From contig JAZGTH010000002.1 of NCBI GenBank assembly GCA_036877525.1, positions 2,960,001 through 3,024,000 on the forward strand: a DNA stretch of 64,000 nucleotides. Reading direction: 5' to 3'. Shown here piece after piece: positions 1 through 12,300 of the stretch. How positions within the stretch are numbered: position 1 is the stretch's first letter; each line of letters starts with the position of its first letter. The notes under the pieces were generated by a model, which was given only the letters and a program-made list of their open reading frames with translations, was not told where the DNA came from and searched no databases. A program made the position numbers and the translations under genes. The DNA is from Chromobotia macracanthus (taxonomy: Eukaryota; Chordata; Actinopteri; Cypriniformes; Botiidae).

Positions 1-1640
1 TAGATGGGCTATTCTCAACCCCCTTTTAGTTGAAGGGGGTCATGCTTTGTATCTGAGGGAGTTGGGGGGGGTTGTCAAAATAGTTTTAGGGCTTTAATTG
101 TATGTGCATACCCCCACCCTACTTTAAATTGGACCTTTAATTAGTTTGGTGTCTGATCCAGCATCCAGTGTCTGCTGTGAACTTTCTCTGTCCGTGCAAG
201 TTTGAGTTACTTGTCTGTTTAAATAAAAGGCTATTTTTTAATCAGCCAGACATCGCTAATTACACTTTTCATTTGAGTAAAGAGGCAAGTAAAGAGAAAT
301 CCAATTTTGCTATGCTTGCATTTGATCTGAGACGCAACTTCCTGAACAGCGGTCTTGAATTACATGACCTCTGTAAAGTTTCCTGTGCAATGGCTCGCTG
401 TGCTTGACAGCGTGAATATAGACAACACATCTTTAAAAAGTTCAAATGATTGACTGGGTTTGTCCCAGGAAATAATTTTATAAGCAGGGGTTGGATAGGC
501 AGGTTAAGGGGGTAGATAGATGTTTCTTTGGCAATTGGAGGAGTAAAGTGGTGTGAAGAGAGTTTGAAATGGTCTTCCTCCTGTGATGCACATCATTTTG
601 TACAGCTGTTGAAGCAACAAGAGCAATTACCACCCATTTACCATTGTTGAATTGTGAGGGATGTGTAATGCCCTTTTCTCAGGTTTTGTTTTTGGTATGT
701 TGATCTCACAGACAGCTTTCAGAGGAGGGTTGCCTAATTCTTTGATAGGATCTGTCATTCTGGGCTTGTGGAGGAGACTGCTAGCTTTAGGCTAACTTTG
801 TCTTTTTGGGGAAAAATCATGTTTTAGAGGCGGTTTATATGCCAATTTCCACAATGGCAATAACATTAAAATTCATGAGGGTAAATTGTAAAGTAGCAGT
901 AAATTCAGGGGTCATGAGTGTGGGTAGCCAAGTCAAAGACTATGATTCATCGTTCCTTCTCATGGAGCAAAAGTATGGTATTGTTCTTTAATAGGCAGTT
1001 TGTTGTTTGTTAGTCACTTTTGTTTTTTGGCTTGAGTTAATAAGATGGGCTTTAAGGATAGAGGGGAGGTGCTGGGAGTAATGAGTATTAATAAAGGTGC
1101 TGTAAGGCAACTGAAGGGCAGAGAGAGATTTCCCTAGAGTTAGTAAATGTGTTTCTAACCTTGCTATACTTTTGGGATAAAATGTCCCCAGAAGTAATCA
1201 AAATCTGACAAAACAAACAGAAAAGTTCCTAAATACATAAATAATGTTTTGAACAGATAAAAAAAATAAAAAATAGTGTAAGATACAGATTTAAACTGTT
1301 ATGATTGTGCATATTCTAGTTTTGCCTAGTCTATGTATTTGCCTAGTCCATATATTAGTCTAACTTGGTTAAAAAAGCCCTAAAATTAGCTAAATCTGTG
1401 TGTACTTTTGTCTGAACTACAAGAACTAGCTCTTGTGTCTTGTCTCACTCAATTCATTTCCTAAATGAAATCTCTAAAGGCTTTAACCAACCTCTCGTCC
1501 TGCATATATGATATTTTATTTAGCTCTGTGTGACTTCTCAGGGAATATTCCCACATTTGTGGCTTATGCTGACAGTGCACTGATGCTGAAATGTACATTT
1601 TAAATGTGACCCTGTTGGACACAGTTCTGTTTATTCATAT
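1..1640. other. Unassigned AT-rich intron
   Basis: Only short open frames without recognisable motifs. No repeat family was recognised and no splice-flanked coding block was seen. Confidence 0.5.
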
Positions 1641-2695
1641 CCTCACATTGTTTAGTTTGTTCCAAACCTCTTATATGAACTATAAAACACAGAACAAATG
1701 TCAGACATGTTCAACCAAAAACACATGGTATTATTGCAAATAATATGTGTGAGATGTATACTAATAAGACTTATTAGACATACTAGGTTTATAGTAGGTT
1801 TATGAAAAAGGGTTGACTGAACCAATAAAACTACAAAATTATTAAGCAAGATATGCCGATCCAGCTTACATAGAGATGACATATATAAAGAAATAACATC
1901 TTATGGGACAGGAGTATACGGGATTTGCAACAGTACCATGAAATACGCACAACACACAGAAGTAAAATACATACATAAAATATATACAGTAAAGATACCT
2001 TAAGATTACATAGTGAAGGAGAATGGAAGACAAAAGAGAAAATAGACAAAATAGAAAAGTCTTTGGACTGTAATTATATCATATCGCTAGAAGCAGTATT
2101 AACAATTTACAAAACCCTAAGCTAAATTACATGTCACCAGTCTCCCAGTAAGCAAGCCAACAGGGCGACAGTGGCAAGGAACCAAAACTCCATGGTGTAT
2201 AGCTGGAGAAAAAAAACCTTGGGAGAAACCAGGCTCAATGGGGAGGGCCAGTTCTCCTTGGGCACATTAAAGCAATTTGTAACTTCCTTGGATACGGATG
2301 AAGAGTTATAATGATTTATAATTATTTCCTGATAAGAAACTGTCAGGTCTAATATCCGACAATGTCAGGCACTGAGGAATGTTATTAACAGAAAAAGTGA
2401 CAGAAGCATAATGTTACTAATTGCAGCTATAACAGCACACTGCTGTGACTAAGCAGCGAACAAAATAAAGAAACTAACTAGGCTGGAGGTAGGTATATAA
2501 AAAGTTTACTAAAGAAGTCCATCAAATCCCAGTGATCTGTCTCAGGGGTCGTACCACCCTGTCCCCCATCATCTGGTCTTAAAGTTTGGATCCAGCTGTC
2601 TACAGGACCTTGGGGAAATGAAAGACAGACAGATTTAGTGTGGAGCCAGTACATCTGTTGTCATGGGAAGTGTACCCGGTTCTGGTTTACCTAAT
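1640..2695 (-). repeat. Dispersed repeat family A (abundant fish interspersed repeat), copy 1
   Basis: Read on the minus strand it contains AGGAGAACTGGCC, GAGCCTGGTTTCTCCCAAGG and GAGTTTTGGTTCCTTGCCAC in order, shared with copies at 19150-20015 and 20520-20900. The outer part (GTTGACT and GGTATTATTGCAAA near 1730-1820) is shared with 60440-60680. The 5' part (minus sense) carries the gatgatgggggacagggtggt segment. I recognise this as a very common cyprinid-type repeat but do not assign it a class. Boundaries are approximate. Confidence 0.7.
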
Positions 2696-3905
2696 TAATC
2701 CAGCCTAAGGCATACTGTTCATAGTTTTTGAGAGCTGGCCATGACTAGCCAGTTGTAATTTAGAATGCGGATGACCTGGAGCCTCAAGGGAGCCAGAGCT
2801 GCATCCACACACTATGTAAAGGTACGTGGTGATAGGGTTAGGCGATAGAATGAGATTTTGATGTGCACAAAGACCCACAAGCACCCCCTCCTCCAGTTGT
2901 CACACTGGCCTTCTGCTGCTCCGTGTAACCAGAGGTGGATCTGAAATCTGAAGAGGAAGTAGATAGACCACCTGATGCTGCAGATACCTGAGCCTGGTGG
3001 AGCTCCTTGAATACCTCCAATTGCTTCTTAGCCACACAGTATCTGTCAATGACAGAGCTGATGTCATCGCACACAAACATTGATTGATAAGTTGAGTAAC
3101 AGATGCCTCTCTATTGCCACCAAGTCGTCATATAATGGCCGATCTGTTTGGTGGCAAGATCCGTAGCCCTGCAGAACTCCTGAACCACATCTGGTTCTAA
3201 CCCCCCACCATGGTCCAGGTCTTTGAGGAGATCCATCTGGTATGCCTGTAATACTGCCATAGTGAGTAGGCATGCACCAGTTTAGCCTGCTGCTGCATAA
3301 GCCTTGACCAAAAAACTGCAATGTAATTTTGCATAGTCTAGAGGGCAAGGTTGGTTTCCTCCACTACAATACCGTAGAATAGGAGAGATAGCCAGGGAGC
3401 GTCTTTTCCACTTTTGACTTCTCATGGAGTCAAACAATAAATAAATAATTGGTTGTGGCCAGTGTAAACACACAAGCAGAATATAGGTTCTTACAAGATT
3501 TCGATACCTCAGTGTGAAGATCAGGGAAGAACAGGAGGCTGTTCTTGGTTGGACAATAAAAATCATCAAATTTATATGTAGTTACTTGCTATCGTTCATC
3601 TGGCCATTCAGGGGCAAATTACCTCAACGGCCTCTAACCATTTTCCTGCACTAATATCTTCTTGTTTCCCTCACATTTAACTTGCCTGAAACACAGACAG
3701 ACAGATGGACTTCCTGTAGACAAAAGGTGATGTCCTTTGCGGGTATCTTTTATAACTATTATGTGGCACACAATACTACATCACATGACCTTGATCTGCC
3801 TATAAATAGACGTAATTTGACAAATGTTCAGACCCGGGCATGCCTGAAGTGCAGTCCCCATAGTGTCAAAGCCGTGACTTAGAGAGTTCTGTCGAAAATT
3901 TTCAA
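2696..3905 (-). mobile_element. DIRS-type tyrosine-recombinase retrotransposon remnant (gag, scrap of RT, terminal region)
   Basis: Minus-strand reading gives DIRS gag-like pieces from about 3430 to 2838: ending of an AAAG(Q)TGAC block, VLQAYQMDLLKDLD, AIERHLLLNLS and SSVIDRY..AKKQLEVFKE, in several frames. These are followed at about 2800-2710 by an out-of-frame trace of the RT palm region (DAALAPLRLQ, IRILNY). The RT N-terminal part that should lie between is missing, so this is an internally deleted copy. The stretch from about 3680 to 3905 resembles the noncoding 5' terminal region of fish DIRS elements. Stops and frameshifts throughout show it is dead. Confidence 0.65.
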
Positions 3906-4714
3906 ACTGCCCAGTTATCCTACACTTTTTTGTCCTCAGGATGGCCAAAATAGAGATGCTGTATGGGTTCAGAAATGAAACATGCCAGTAAATTATGAGC
4001 ATGTTTAAAGCATGACTAAAATCACGTTTCAGGCTTCATTGTGCTGGAGATTCAGATAATTAGTGAGACAGTACAGTAAAACAGATAGACAGAGAAAGAC
4101 AATGTGTGCATGAAAAATGAGAGAGTTGGTGTTTGCTGTGGAACAAATAATATCACTAAGGCTGACTAATGTGCTGTACGAATGAGAAATGATCAGAAGA
4201 CGTCCAAGTCATTCTTTTTTGGCTATGTTAGGAGCGTCATTTACTAAAATTGGCCTGGATCTCTATGCAATAATAACCACATCATCTAAGCATCTTCAGA
4301 ACGGCCTTTTTTATTGCTGGATGAAGATATGCACAGGCTTGTTGAGACCTACACTGTTTCGGACAGAGCAGCCAAAGAGAAGCAGAGCCACAGAAAGAAT
4401 CATGAAAGAAAATGTGTTAGTGCTTTACGTACCATAGAGATGACTAGCAATTGTAAAAGAGATTGAACCCATAAATGGTTCTGAAACACAAAAAGAGAGG
4501 ATGTTGTCAAAGAGGGTGGATGGTAGACACATTAGAGGTGCAGCAAAAACTAGTTTTGGTTGTAAAAATCACAAGAAAAACGTGTGTTTGGCACTGAGAC
4601 TACGGTGGCAACTGTGGATATTATTCCAATTAGGTGAAACCATTGCAATAAAAGTCAGAACTTTACACTTTTATATTGGAAATATGCCTCATTTTGCAAC
4701 ATTTACTGTTGTAA

Positions 4715-4717
<3 letters not shown>
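3906..4717. other. Unassigned intron
   Basis: No recognised family. Two short open frames (4189-4437 and 4501-4782) show no domain motif, and the second simply runs into the (TA)n tract. Confidence 0.45.

Positions 4718-4779
<62 letters not shown>
4718..4779. repeat. (TA)n microsatellite
   Basis: About 31 uninterrupted AT dinucleotides. Likely length-polymorphic. Confidence 0.97.
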
Positions 4780-4783
<4 letters not shown>

Positions 4784-5825
4784 CAACATTGACAGTGAAA
4801 TTTATTTTGCATTACAGTGATGATAAATGTAGGGAAAATGTGTATTAATATCATGAAAATATGTGACAGTATAAAACATTTATGATAAGGCTTGAATAAA
4901 ACAGGCTTGATGTTTTAAAATAAGGTAAACCATTATTGGAAAATATTTTAAAAATGTTTTGTGAAGTTCATCCAATCACAGCCAAATCATCTATAACAGT
5001 GGTTAACTGCAAAAACAAAATGCAAAAAAGATCTGATAAATCCTAGAATGAAACATCATGTTTAAAATAGACTAAAAACATTTGCATATAGCAAATTAAA
5101 ATGATATGATAATGATACACCACAGAATAAGAAAAAAATGTATGGACAGATGGAGGGGGTAAACAGCACAAGGGCAGGCTGGGGAAGTAGGGTCTTAGCA
5201 TTGCTGGGGGGTCATTGTTATCATAGCTGCAGTTTAATGGGTTCCTGACCCTTTCTCATAGAAGACATTTTGTGAATACAGAAGCTGAATAGACCTAAAG
5301 GGTACAAGCAGATATGAATGCAGGAGGAGATTTGCTGCAGAAACAATGAACCATCATTTCCTGTTCTAGAGCACATCCCAAGAGAGCACTACTTGACCAG
5401 TAGTTTATATAACACACCAGTAAGAGAAACATTTTTCACTGATGTGAATATTATGACACCTATAGTTTTGTTGAAAATGTGCACTGTGCTGCTGTATACT
5501 GCCTTCACAGGCAGCATTGTTAATGTAATTAACAATTGGAAATACGAATTCAGAAGACTCTACATAGGCAGCAACTGTAACACAGACTGCACATACCAAC
5601 ATATACAGCATGCCCATGCTACTCCAAAAAAGAGAGCACTGCAGATCCCTTCATAGGCACACGGTTAGGAGGTATACTGACCTCTGACTGAGACATCCAT
5701 CTGGGGTTTATCATGTTAGACATCTGCATGTCTCTTTCTGTTCTGTAATTATAGGAATAGTTATTTTTCTTCAATCCACTCTGGGAAGATGGCACATCAT
5801 GTGAATGTATGACAGGATGCAATTA
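4780..5825. other. Unassigned intron
   Basis: AT-rich to about 5150, then more mixed. The 112-codon frame at 5318-5656 overlaps a minus-strand open frame at the same place and has no domain signature, so it is not called as a gene. Confidence 0.45.
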
Positions 5826-6015
5826 GGGCCCAAGCACCAAGGTGCAGGCCAGCAGAGTGCAGTATAGGTGCAGAGCCCTGTTTATTTTTTCAAGTTTTTT
5901 GTGGGTTTGGGGCCCTTTAACATGTCAATGGCAAAGGTTGGCACATGGGCAATAAAGGCACTCCATAGCGCCCCCTGGTATACAGCACAAAAATAGTGAA
6001 TATATCATACATACA
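5826..6015. repeat. Dispersed fish repeat with a 'gcgccccctgg' signature
   Basis: The start attagggcccaagcaccaag and the later ctccatagcgccccctggt match in order a common cyprinid interspersed repeat that I recognise by pattern. The class is unknown and the copy is degraded. Confidence 0.5.
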
Positions 6016-6029
6016 TGCACGCACCTGTA

Positions 6030-7210
6030 CAAAATAGCTGTCCTGGCAGGTCTCGGCTTGGGAAGAGTGGAGACTCCATCCTTGTGTAGTCCAGTTGATA
6101 TGGGAGAAGTTCGGAGAAGCCCTGGCAGACATCTCTGCTTCTACCGAGTTAACCCACTACCCACTATGGTACTCCCTGTCCAAGGCTCCCCTTGGGAAAT
6201 GCTTTAGAGCATGCCTGGTCGCAACATTTACACAAGTATGTGTTTCCTCCAGTGAGCCTCCTTGCACAGGTTCTGCGCAAGGTCAGGGAGGAGCAGCATC
6301 AGGTCCTCTTGGTGGACCCATTCTGGACCAACCAGACCTGGTTCATGGAGCTCATGCTCGTTTCAGCGGCTCCCCCTGGCGCATTCCCCTGAGCCAGGAC
6401 TTTCTCACTCAGGGGCAGGGCACACTGCAGTGATTGACACTATCCCTCTGCTAGGCAGCTCTATTCCTTGTAGTGGCGTCTCTTCACAAGCGGGTGTTCC
6501 TCCCATGTAGAGGACCCACAGAGATGCCAGATCAGTGTTGTGCCATGTTTTCAAAAGAGCCTGGAGAGAAGTTTGTCTCCCTCCACGCTTAAGGTCTATG
6601 TGGCAGCCATTTCTGCTTGCCATGACACCGTTGGAGGTAGGCCCTTGGGGTGGCATGACCTGGTCATCAGGTTCCTCAGAAGCACAAGGAGGTTAAATCC
6701 TCCTAGGCCCTGCCTCATCCCTTCTTACCTCTGTGGTCCTGGAAGGGCTACGGAAGGCCCCATCTGAGCCCTTGGAAGAGCCTGGTCTCAGCGTCCTCAC
6801 ACTGAAAACTGCCCTTTTAGTGGCTAATTAACAGACATGCAGAGCTGTGGGCTGGGCTACACCCAACATCTCTCAGGGGATAGGGACCTTATTAGCAGGT
6901 TCCCATATGTATACTACCCCTTGGGTATGTCCATATGCTGTATCTACCACATGGTACCTATTATTAATAGGATGTTATTTCCATAGTGTTCCCCCATCAG
7001 CTGAAGGGGGTATGCTGTCCCAGATTTGCCCAGTGGCTGGCCACCGCTCAGGCCTTATAGGTGGGAGCGAATACTTACCTAATGTCGGGAGGCACCTTAC
7101 ACGCAAGCTGGAGGGTTGCGACGTAGCACAAGCACTTGTTATGAGGCACGCTACAGCTTGCCCACGTCTGCTCCACTTAGCTTGTAGCACAGTTCAACTC
7201 CTGTGGCGGT
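6030..7210 (+). mobile_element. DIRS retrotransposon remnant: RNase H/connection region and tyrosine recombinase
   Basis: Plus-strand frames in series give WEKFGEALAD, then APLGKCFRAC, then FPPVSLLAQVLRKVREEQHQ (6192-6392 frame), then LSPSTLKVYVAAISACHD..GG.PLG and IRFLRSTRRLNPPRP (6540-6767 frame). These are characteristic of the segment linking the RNase H and the tyrosine recombinase of fish DIRS elements. At 6843-6870 the motif AVGWATPN, normally close to the recombinase C-terminus, follows after a deletion. The reading frame changes between blocks and stops are present, so the copy is inactive. The gag and RT parts are absent on the left, where it abuts the repeat ending near 6015. Confidence 0.8.
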
Positions 7211-7590
7211 TCATATAGGGACCCCTAGTGTCATCATCGACACAGCGTCGAGTGACCAACAGAAAGGTAACATCTCAGTTATGCATGTAACCCTTGTTCC
7301 CTGATAGAGTTGTGTGTCCCTCATGCCACAGTACTGAACTGCACCGCTGGGTTTCGTGACCATCTACGACTCCTCAGCACAATATCTGAGTGTTGCATGC
7401 CAGCCCACTTATATACCCGGATATCTGAGGCGGGAATGGCACACAAATTCCACTTGTCAATTTTCATTGGCCTTTTATATGAAAGATCAGATGTGATTGG
7501 GCTCCACAGAACGAACCCCTAGTGTCGTCATCGACACAACGTCTCGTTCCCTTGATCAAGGAAAAAGGGTTACATGCGTAACTGAGACGA
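7211..7590 (+). repeat. DIRS terminal region with direct and inverted terminal repeats
   Basis: The block acccctagtgtc.tcatcgac occurs at 7220-7250 and again at 7514-7541 in direct orientation. The segment 7269-7305 (catctcagttatgcatgtaa and on) is the near-perfect reverse complement of 7554-7589, which ends in gcgtaactgagacg. This mix of direct and inverted pieces is the structure expected at the 3' end of a DIRS element (known for the order), replacing LTRs. It directly follows the recombinase remnant on the same strand. Confidence 0.75.
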
Positions 7591-7624
7591 TTTTCCCTGT
7601 CACCACCGGTTTTGTACTATTACA

Positions 7625-7805
7625 CAGTTTACATTTACATTTTTAAATTTTTTTTTTTAAAAAGCGATTTTTTTATTCAAAGCGACTTACAGTATGTTCA
7701 GGTTGTACATATTTTTATTACATGTGCCTTCCTGGGAATTGAACCTACAACCTTTGCAGTGCTAACCAATGCTCTACCAACTGAGCTACAGGAACAACAT
7801 TTACT
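7625..7805 (-). repeat. tRNA-derived SINE, minus orientation
   Basis: From tttacatttacattttt through aaagcgacttacagtatgttca to gggaattgaacctacaacctt and ctctaccaactgagctacag. The latter two parts are the reverse complements of Pol III B- and A-box-like sequence of a tRNA-like head, a common fish SINE layout. Further relatives lie at 13690-13825 and 19742-19890. Confidence 0.7.
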
Positions 7806-8580
7806 TTACATTTGCTTTGCATAGTTGTGCGAGGGCCCTTGAACAGGGGGATAACTTGTTTTATTTATTATGATTATTTAATTAAATAGTTTGATTGATT
7901 AGATAAATCATATGCTGAATGCTGTTCAAAGTCAGATGTGTTGAACTGAATGTGATGTAATAAAACAAAAAGTATCAAAGCTAATGGTAGATCTAATTTT
8001 CAACAAATGATTCTCTTGGCACCCAAATTGCAAATTCAAATTTTAAACCAATGCTAGAATTTGTTTTGCAGGAGTTATTAACCAAGATTGAAACAGATCT
8101 GATTTTACCATTGTTGGACAATCTGACTTTCCAGGATGAATAGTTATTAGTTTATAAGCCACCCTTATGGCCTCAGTTATATCAGCAAAAAAATTAAAGA
8201 CAAGCAGAAGAGAAAATAACTACTTTTATATTACCTGATTATGAAATACTACAAAATACTATTATAATTATATAGCTATGCTAATATAATTGTAAGGCAC
8301 ATTTGTTCTTTAAAATAATGTGAACTGAATTATGTAAAATGGGATTAGAAATATTTATCAAGAAAGCAGAATTGATCCATTTTGATTTAATGATGTTGTA
8401 TTATGTTGTAGGACAGCACTTTCTCATCTGACCTGCTACAGCACACACATATTCCAAGTTGTAAATAAACTTGGCACACAAAACTTTTTTCTTGATCTCT
8501 CTCTCATCCTCTCTTCTCTGCTCACTCGCTCTCCTTCCCATCCTTGCCTTTATTTCCATTCTCCACACAAATGCATACGA
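7806..8580. other. Unassigned intron
   Basis: AT-rich, with no recognised repeat and no coding block. Confidence 0.45.
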
Positions 8581-8584
8581 TTCA

Positions 8585-8820
8585 CAGAAAACAAGAGATA
8601 ATGGCCAGTGTCCAGTCGGCCACAGCTAATCAGCGTTCATCGTGGGAAAAGCCCAGGATGAGGGGCGAAAAACAGCCCATTGTCTGCAGGAGATTAAAGT
8701 CCCGAAAAGACGGCATTGTGTGATGGGGGATAAATCTTCCTGCTGTCACTCAAACCTGAATTAAATTCTCCTTCGCTTTTAAAAGAGGCTTATCTGTGCT
8801 CAATGTGCTCAGCTTGTTGC
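8585..8820. promoter_or_regulatory. Candidate conserved noncoding element 1
   Basis: A moderate-GC block in AT-rich surroundings, not matching any repeat recognised here, with short dense motif-like stretches (cagctaatcagcg, gggggataaatc, attaaagtcccg). Candidate status is inferred from composition and context only; no alignment was available. Confidence 0.25.
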
Positions 8821-9009
8821 ACTACAAGCTCAAAGGAATGTATTTGATGAACTTGTGCTGCTGACACCTTATGAAGAAAAAAATAAATAAGGAGCAATGG
8901 GCAAAGAGCAAATCAGAATATTGTGGAGTCTTGAAAGGGGATGTGCATTTGGACAGACCAGGATCATAGTAGCTTTGTGAGGGGAGGTGTAATACTAAGG
9001 GTGGTTGAT

Positions 9010-9360
9010 TGACTGTCTCTAGGCCTTGGAGAGTGTTCAATATTCTTTGGTTTCTCCATTTACCCTGGACCTCTCCCTCTCCAATGCCAAGTGACATTTG
9101 GAAGCATGACACACACCGGAAAAAAGATCAGTTTCTGGCACTATTGGCTCTCAAAGCAATGGCAGCATTTAAAAAGCCCACTGCCGCATCACTTTATCTG
9201 TCCCCCAGCAGGCACCCTTGCCAAATTCTGTTCCTTCTCACCAGCTCTTTATCTGCTCTCCAACTGATCGCCCTGCCAAAAACTGATCCCTCTCTTCAGG
9301 GCCCTGAAAAATCTTCATGTTCAGTGTGCCTTTTAAAACAGGCCCTCTAAAGCTGCAAAA
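9010..9360. promoter_or_regulatory. Candidate conserved noncoding element 2
   Basis: Non-repeat block with even base composition, including gatcagtttctggcac, ctttatctgtcccccagcag (GATA-like core) and two similar ctgatc(g/c)c units. A 113-codon open frame crosses it, but there are no splice signals or domain features. Regulatory function is inference. Confidence 0.22.
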
Positions 9361-12300
9361 GAACAAGGAAGAAATAAAGGAAGTGAAAAAGAATGGTGAA
9401 AATGAACACTAGCCCTCTCTAAAAAGGAAAAGTGGGTGTTCTGTCATTTTTCCAAAACTTTTCTGTGTACTGATGTAAGAGACTTAGGACAGATATTGAT
9501 GATTCATACAGGAACAAAACAAAAAAAACAAGAATTAGAGAACAGCTCTGTTCTTTACCTCCTGCTGTCTACCTCTCTAAACAGGATTTTCCACTTACAG
9601 TTTTTGCAACTTACTGTTGTTGTTTATACCCTCTTTTAATTCCCTTTATAGTCCAACTTTCTTGGCTCCTTTACAAGCAGGCTTACACCTGTTTACAGGA
9701 TTAAATTAATTAGCACAAAACAAAGATGGTGGGGGGAGGGGGTACAGGGAAGTGGGTCCTCTAGTGCGGATGCTGGCTTTGTTATTTTGTGACGGGCGGA
9801 AGATACACCAGAAAGATACAAAGGAGCACCCTAATTTGTTTGGGTGTTAGGGCCTGAGGGTAGAAGAATCTGGCAAGGTGACATTTGACTGGCTTTATTC
9901 ACTGATGACCAGGGCTTGACCAGAAGCTTGTGTTTTAGAGCCATGTTAACACATTCAGTCTTCATAAGTCACTCTTTTACAAAGTTCTTGGTGTTGCATT
10001 GCAGGTTCTTCCAATCAGATATTGGTTTTAGGTAGATTCCAAAACTAGATCTCATCTGTGAATTTTCTTTCCTATGGGATGGTAATATTGAATATAGGGT
10101 ATTACTGAAAATTTTAGTTTTTCTCATAAAACGTATATGAGTTATACAAATTACTATATATTAACAGTACTGTAAATGGTTATAAATAACATGATAAACA
10201 TGAAATAATTTTATGATCCATGTATGCGCTTTTTGAAGCTTTAAAAACTTGGGCGCTCCTCAATGCCATTACAAAGCGGGGAAGAATTTCATTAATCAGT
10301 GAACTATTTCTTTAAGTGTCTTTCAAAGAGTTGAGGCTGCAGTTCATTCAGTCCTGTTTGTATCTATAAAGATATGTATTTCCTTTGCAATAAACTGTAT
10401 AAAAATTAGAATCAGCAAGCAGGGTTTTTTTAAGCTCCATGGGTCCACACATTGACAATAATTTAGTACATCAGTGCTTGTATTGATTTGTTCAGTTTTG
10501 ATATTAAATGAGAGGAATTAGAATTAAGGCAAGTGCTTTCAAGGTCAAAAAAGGAAAATCAGTCCTCGATTACTTAATATCTTTGAATGACTTTGGGTTT
10601 TATGGAATTATTCCTTTAAGGATTATTAGTTGCACAAAGGTGTTATACTGTAGTTTAATAACAAACACATTAAATAAAACTTCTAAACCACAGAACATCT
10701 CTGTGGATGGGCTTTTGATAACAATATGTTGACCTTGTTTTTTGATGCAGAAAGTGTAATCACAGTTTTTTAGCTAGCTGCTTATTTGGTGAGCTGATTT
10801 TTATGTACTAGGATTATTTATATAAGTCAGGACAGGTAACCCCAGGAAATTCCTCCTCTGTGAGGTATTGAAAGCCCTTTGGCAAGTATCTGCTCTTGTC
10901 TGTCTCACTTTAAGGATGTCAGAGGAGAAGCAGAGGAAGACAGGACAGAATACCCAAATCTATCTCACTAAATGCTTACAGATGTGTGAACTGTATCTTT
11001 GCCATGTTTTCAGGCGCTAACTCAACACTTCTTCGGCTTTATGTTGACCACAACGACAGGGAGGGGAAAACAATATTTCAGGTCAAACTTTTCAACTCAG
11101 TCTGGCATATTATTTTTGTTCTGGTCATATATTGAATTATAAGATGAGTCTACAATATCAAGTCAGTACAACATAGGATTTTTTAAAACTCAGCTTTCTT
11201 GTTTTATGGTCCTTGAATTTGGTCCTTTACACAATTAAAGTCACAGTTTCTCACATGATTTTAGGGCCTTTTGATTCTTAAGATAGCTGATCCTTCTAAA
11301 GAAAGCACATCCGTTTTAATGCCCATTTATTTTTTCATGATATATTTATGATATATTTCTAAAGAGAGGTGAGAATATTTTTAATGTCTCCTCAGTGTTC
11401 AGTTAAATGGAATTATTTAATGGAACTACAAGAATTCTACAAGAATGTTTTTAAGTAGAACAGAATTGTAACTAAAGGGTTAAGTTTGTGAGGGGCAACA
11501 AGCAGAGATTTAAAAATCTGAAATTGAACACCTATTATTCATCAAATACAACTGACTGATATCAATGTCTGTGGTGGTTACGGTCATGGGTAGAAGACAC
11601 ATCTGACACATCTTGATAGTCCCTACAAATTTTTATATTGATCAGCTTTAGAAAATTGTGAGTTGGGTACATATATTGTGAGGTCTGGTAAGTGGCTGGT
11701 GCACTGTGGTGCAATCCCTTCCTTATGACAGTGATTAGAGCTATGCAGACAATGAATGGTCTGAGCCCAAGATTCTAGCTTAGCTGAGAAGTCTCCATCA
11801 GGCTTAGCACATTCTTAACCTGCCTTGAAAACATGCTAGAAATATCAAAATGAAACAAAATGCAAACAGGTTTTAATTTTTCAAAGATGTATTTAGTTGT
11901 CATCTTGTTGTTTGTGATGATTTGTTTTGTGACATGTAGAACATTGTATTTGCTGTTCATGAACTTTACGGTCAGGGTGTGTGAATACTTGCAGCTGTTA
12001 GCAACGCTGTTTGAGTCATTGTGCCCTTCAATAACTGTCACTGGTGACACAGATGGGATTTTACAGTTACACATACAAACACAGACACAGCATTTTTACT
12101 AAATTCTACCCCTAATCTTTACAGAAACCTAGTAACGTTTGTAGCTAAACAGGTTTTGACTAATTATGTGCATTTCTAATGGTGAGAACCAAATTTCCAC
12201 ATTTCTCATTGTATTTGTGAGAACATTTTCAAAACTTTGGCTCTTGCAATTAAAATCAACTGATGTAATGTAAAGAAACCACCTCTAACTTTCTGATGTT

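Noticed and set aside
4663..4854. (IY)n peptide frame
   Set aside because: Translation of the (TA)n microsatellite.
5318..5656. 112-codon open frame
   Set aside because: Overlapped by an antisense frame of similar size, no domain, no splice context. Chance frame in intron.
7700..7800. Possible functional tRNA gene on the minus strand
   Set aside because: A tRNA-like head is present, but the flanks match a SINE body and the cloverleaf is not complete. It is a SINE.
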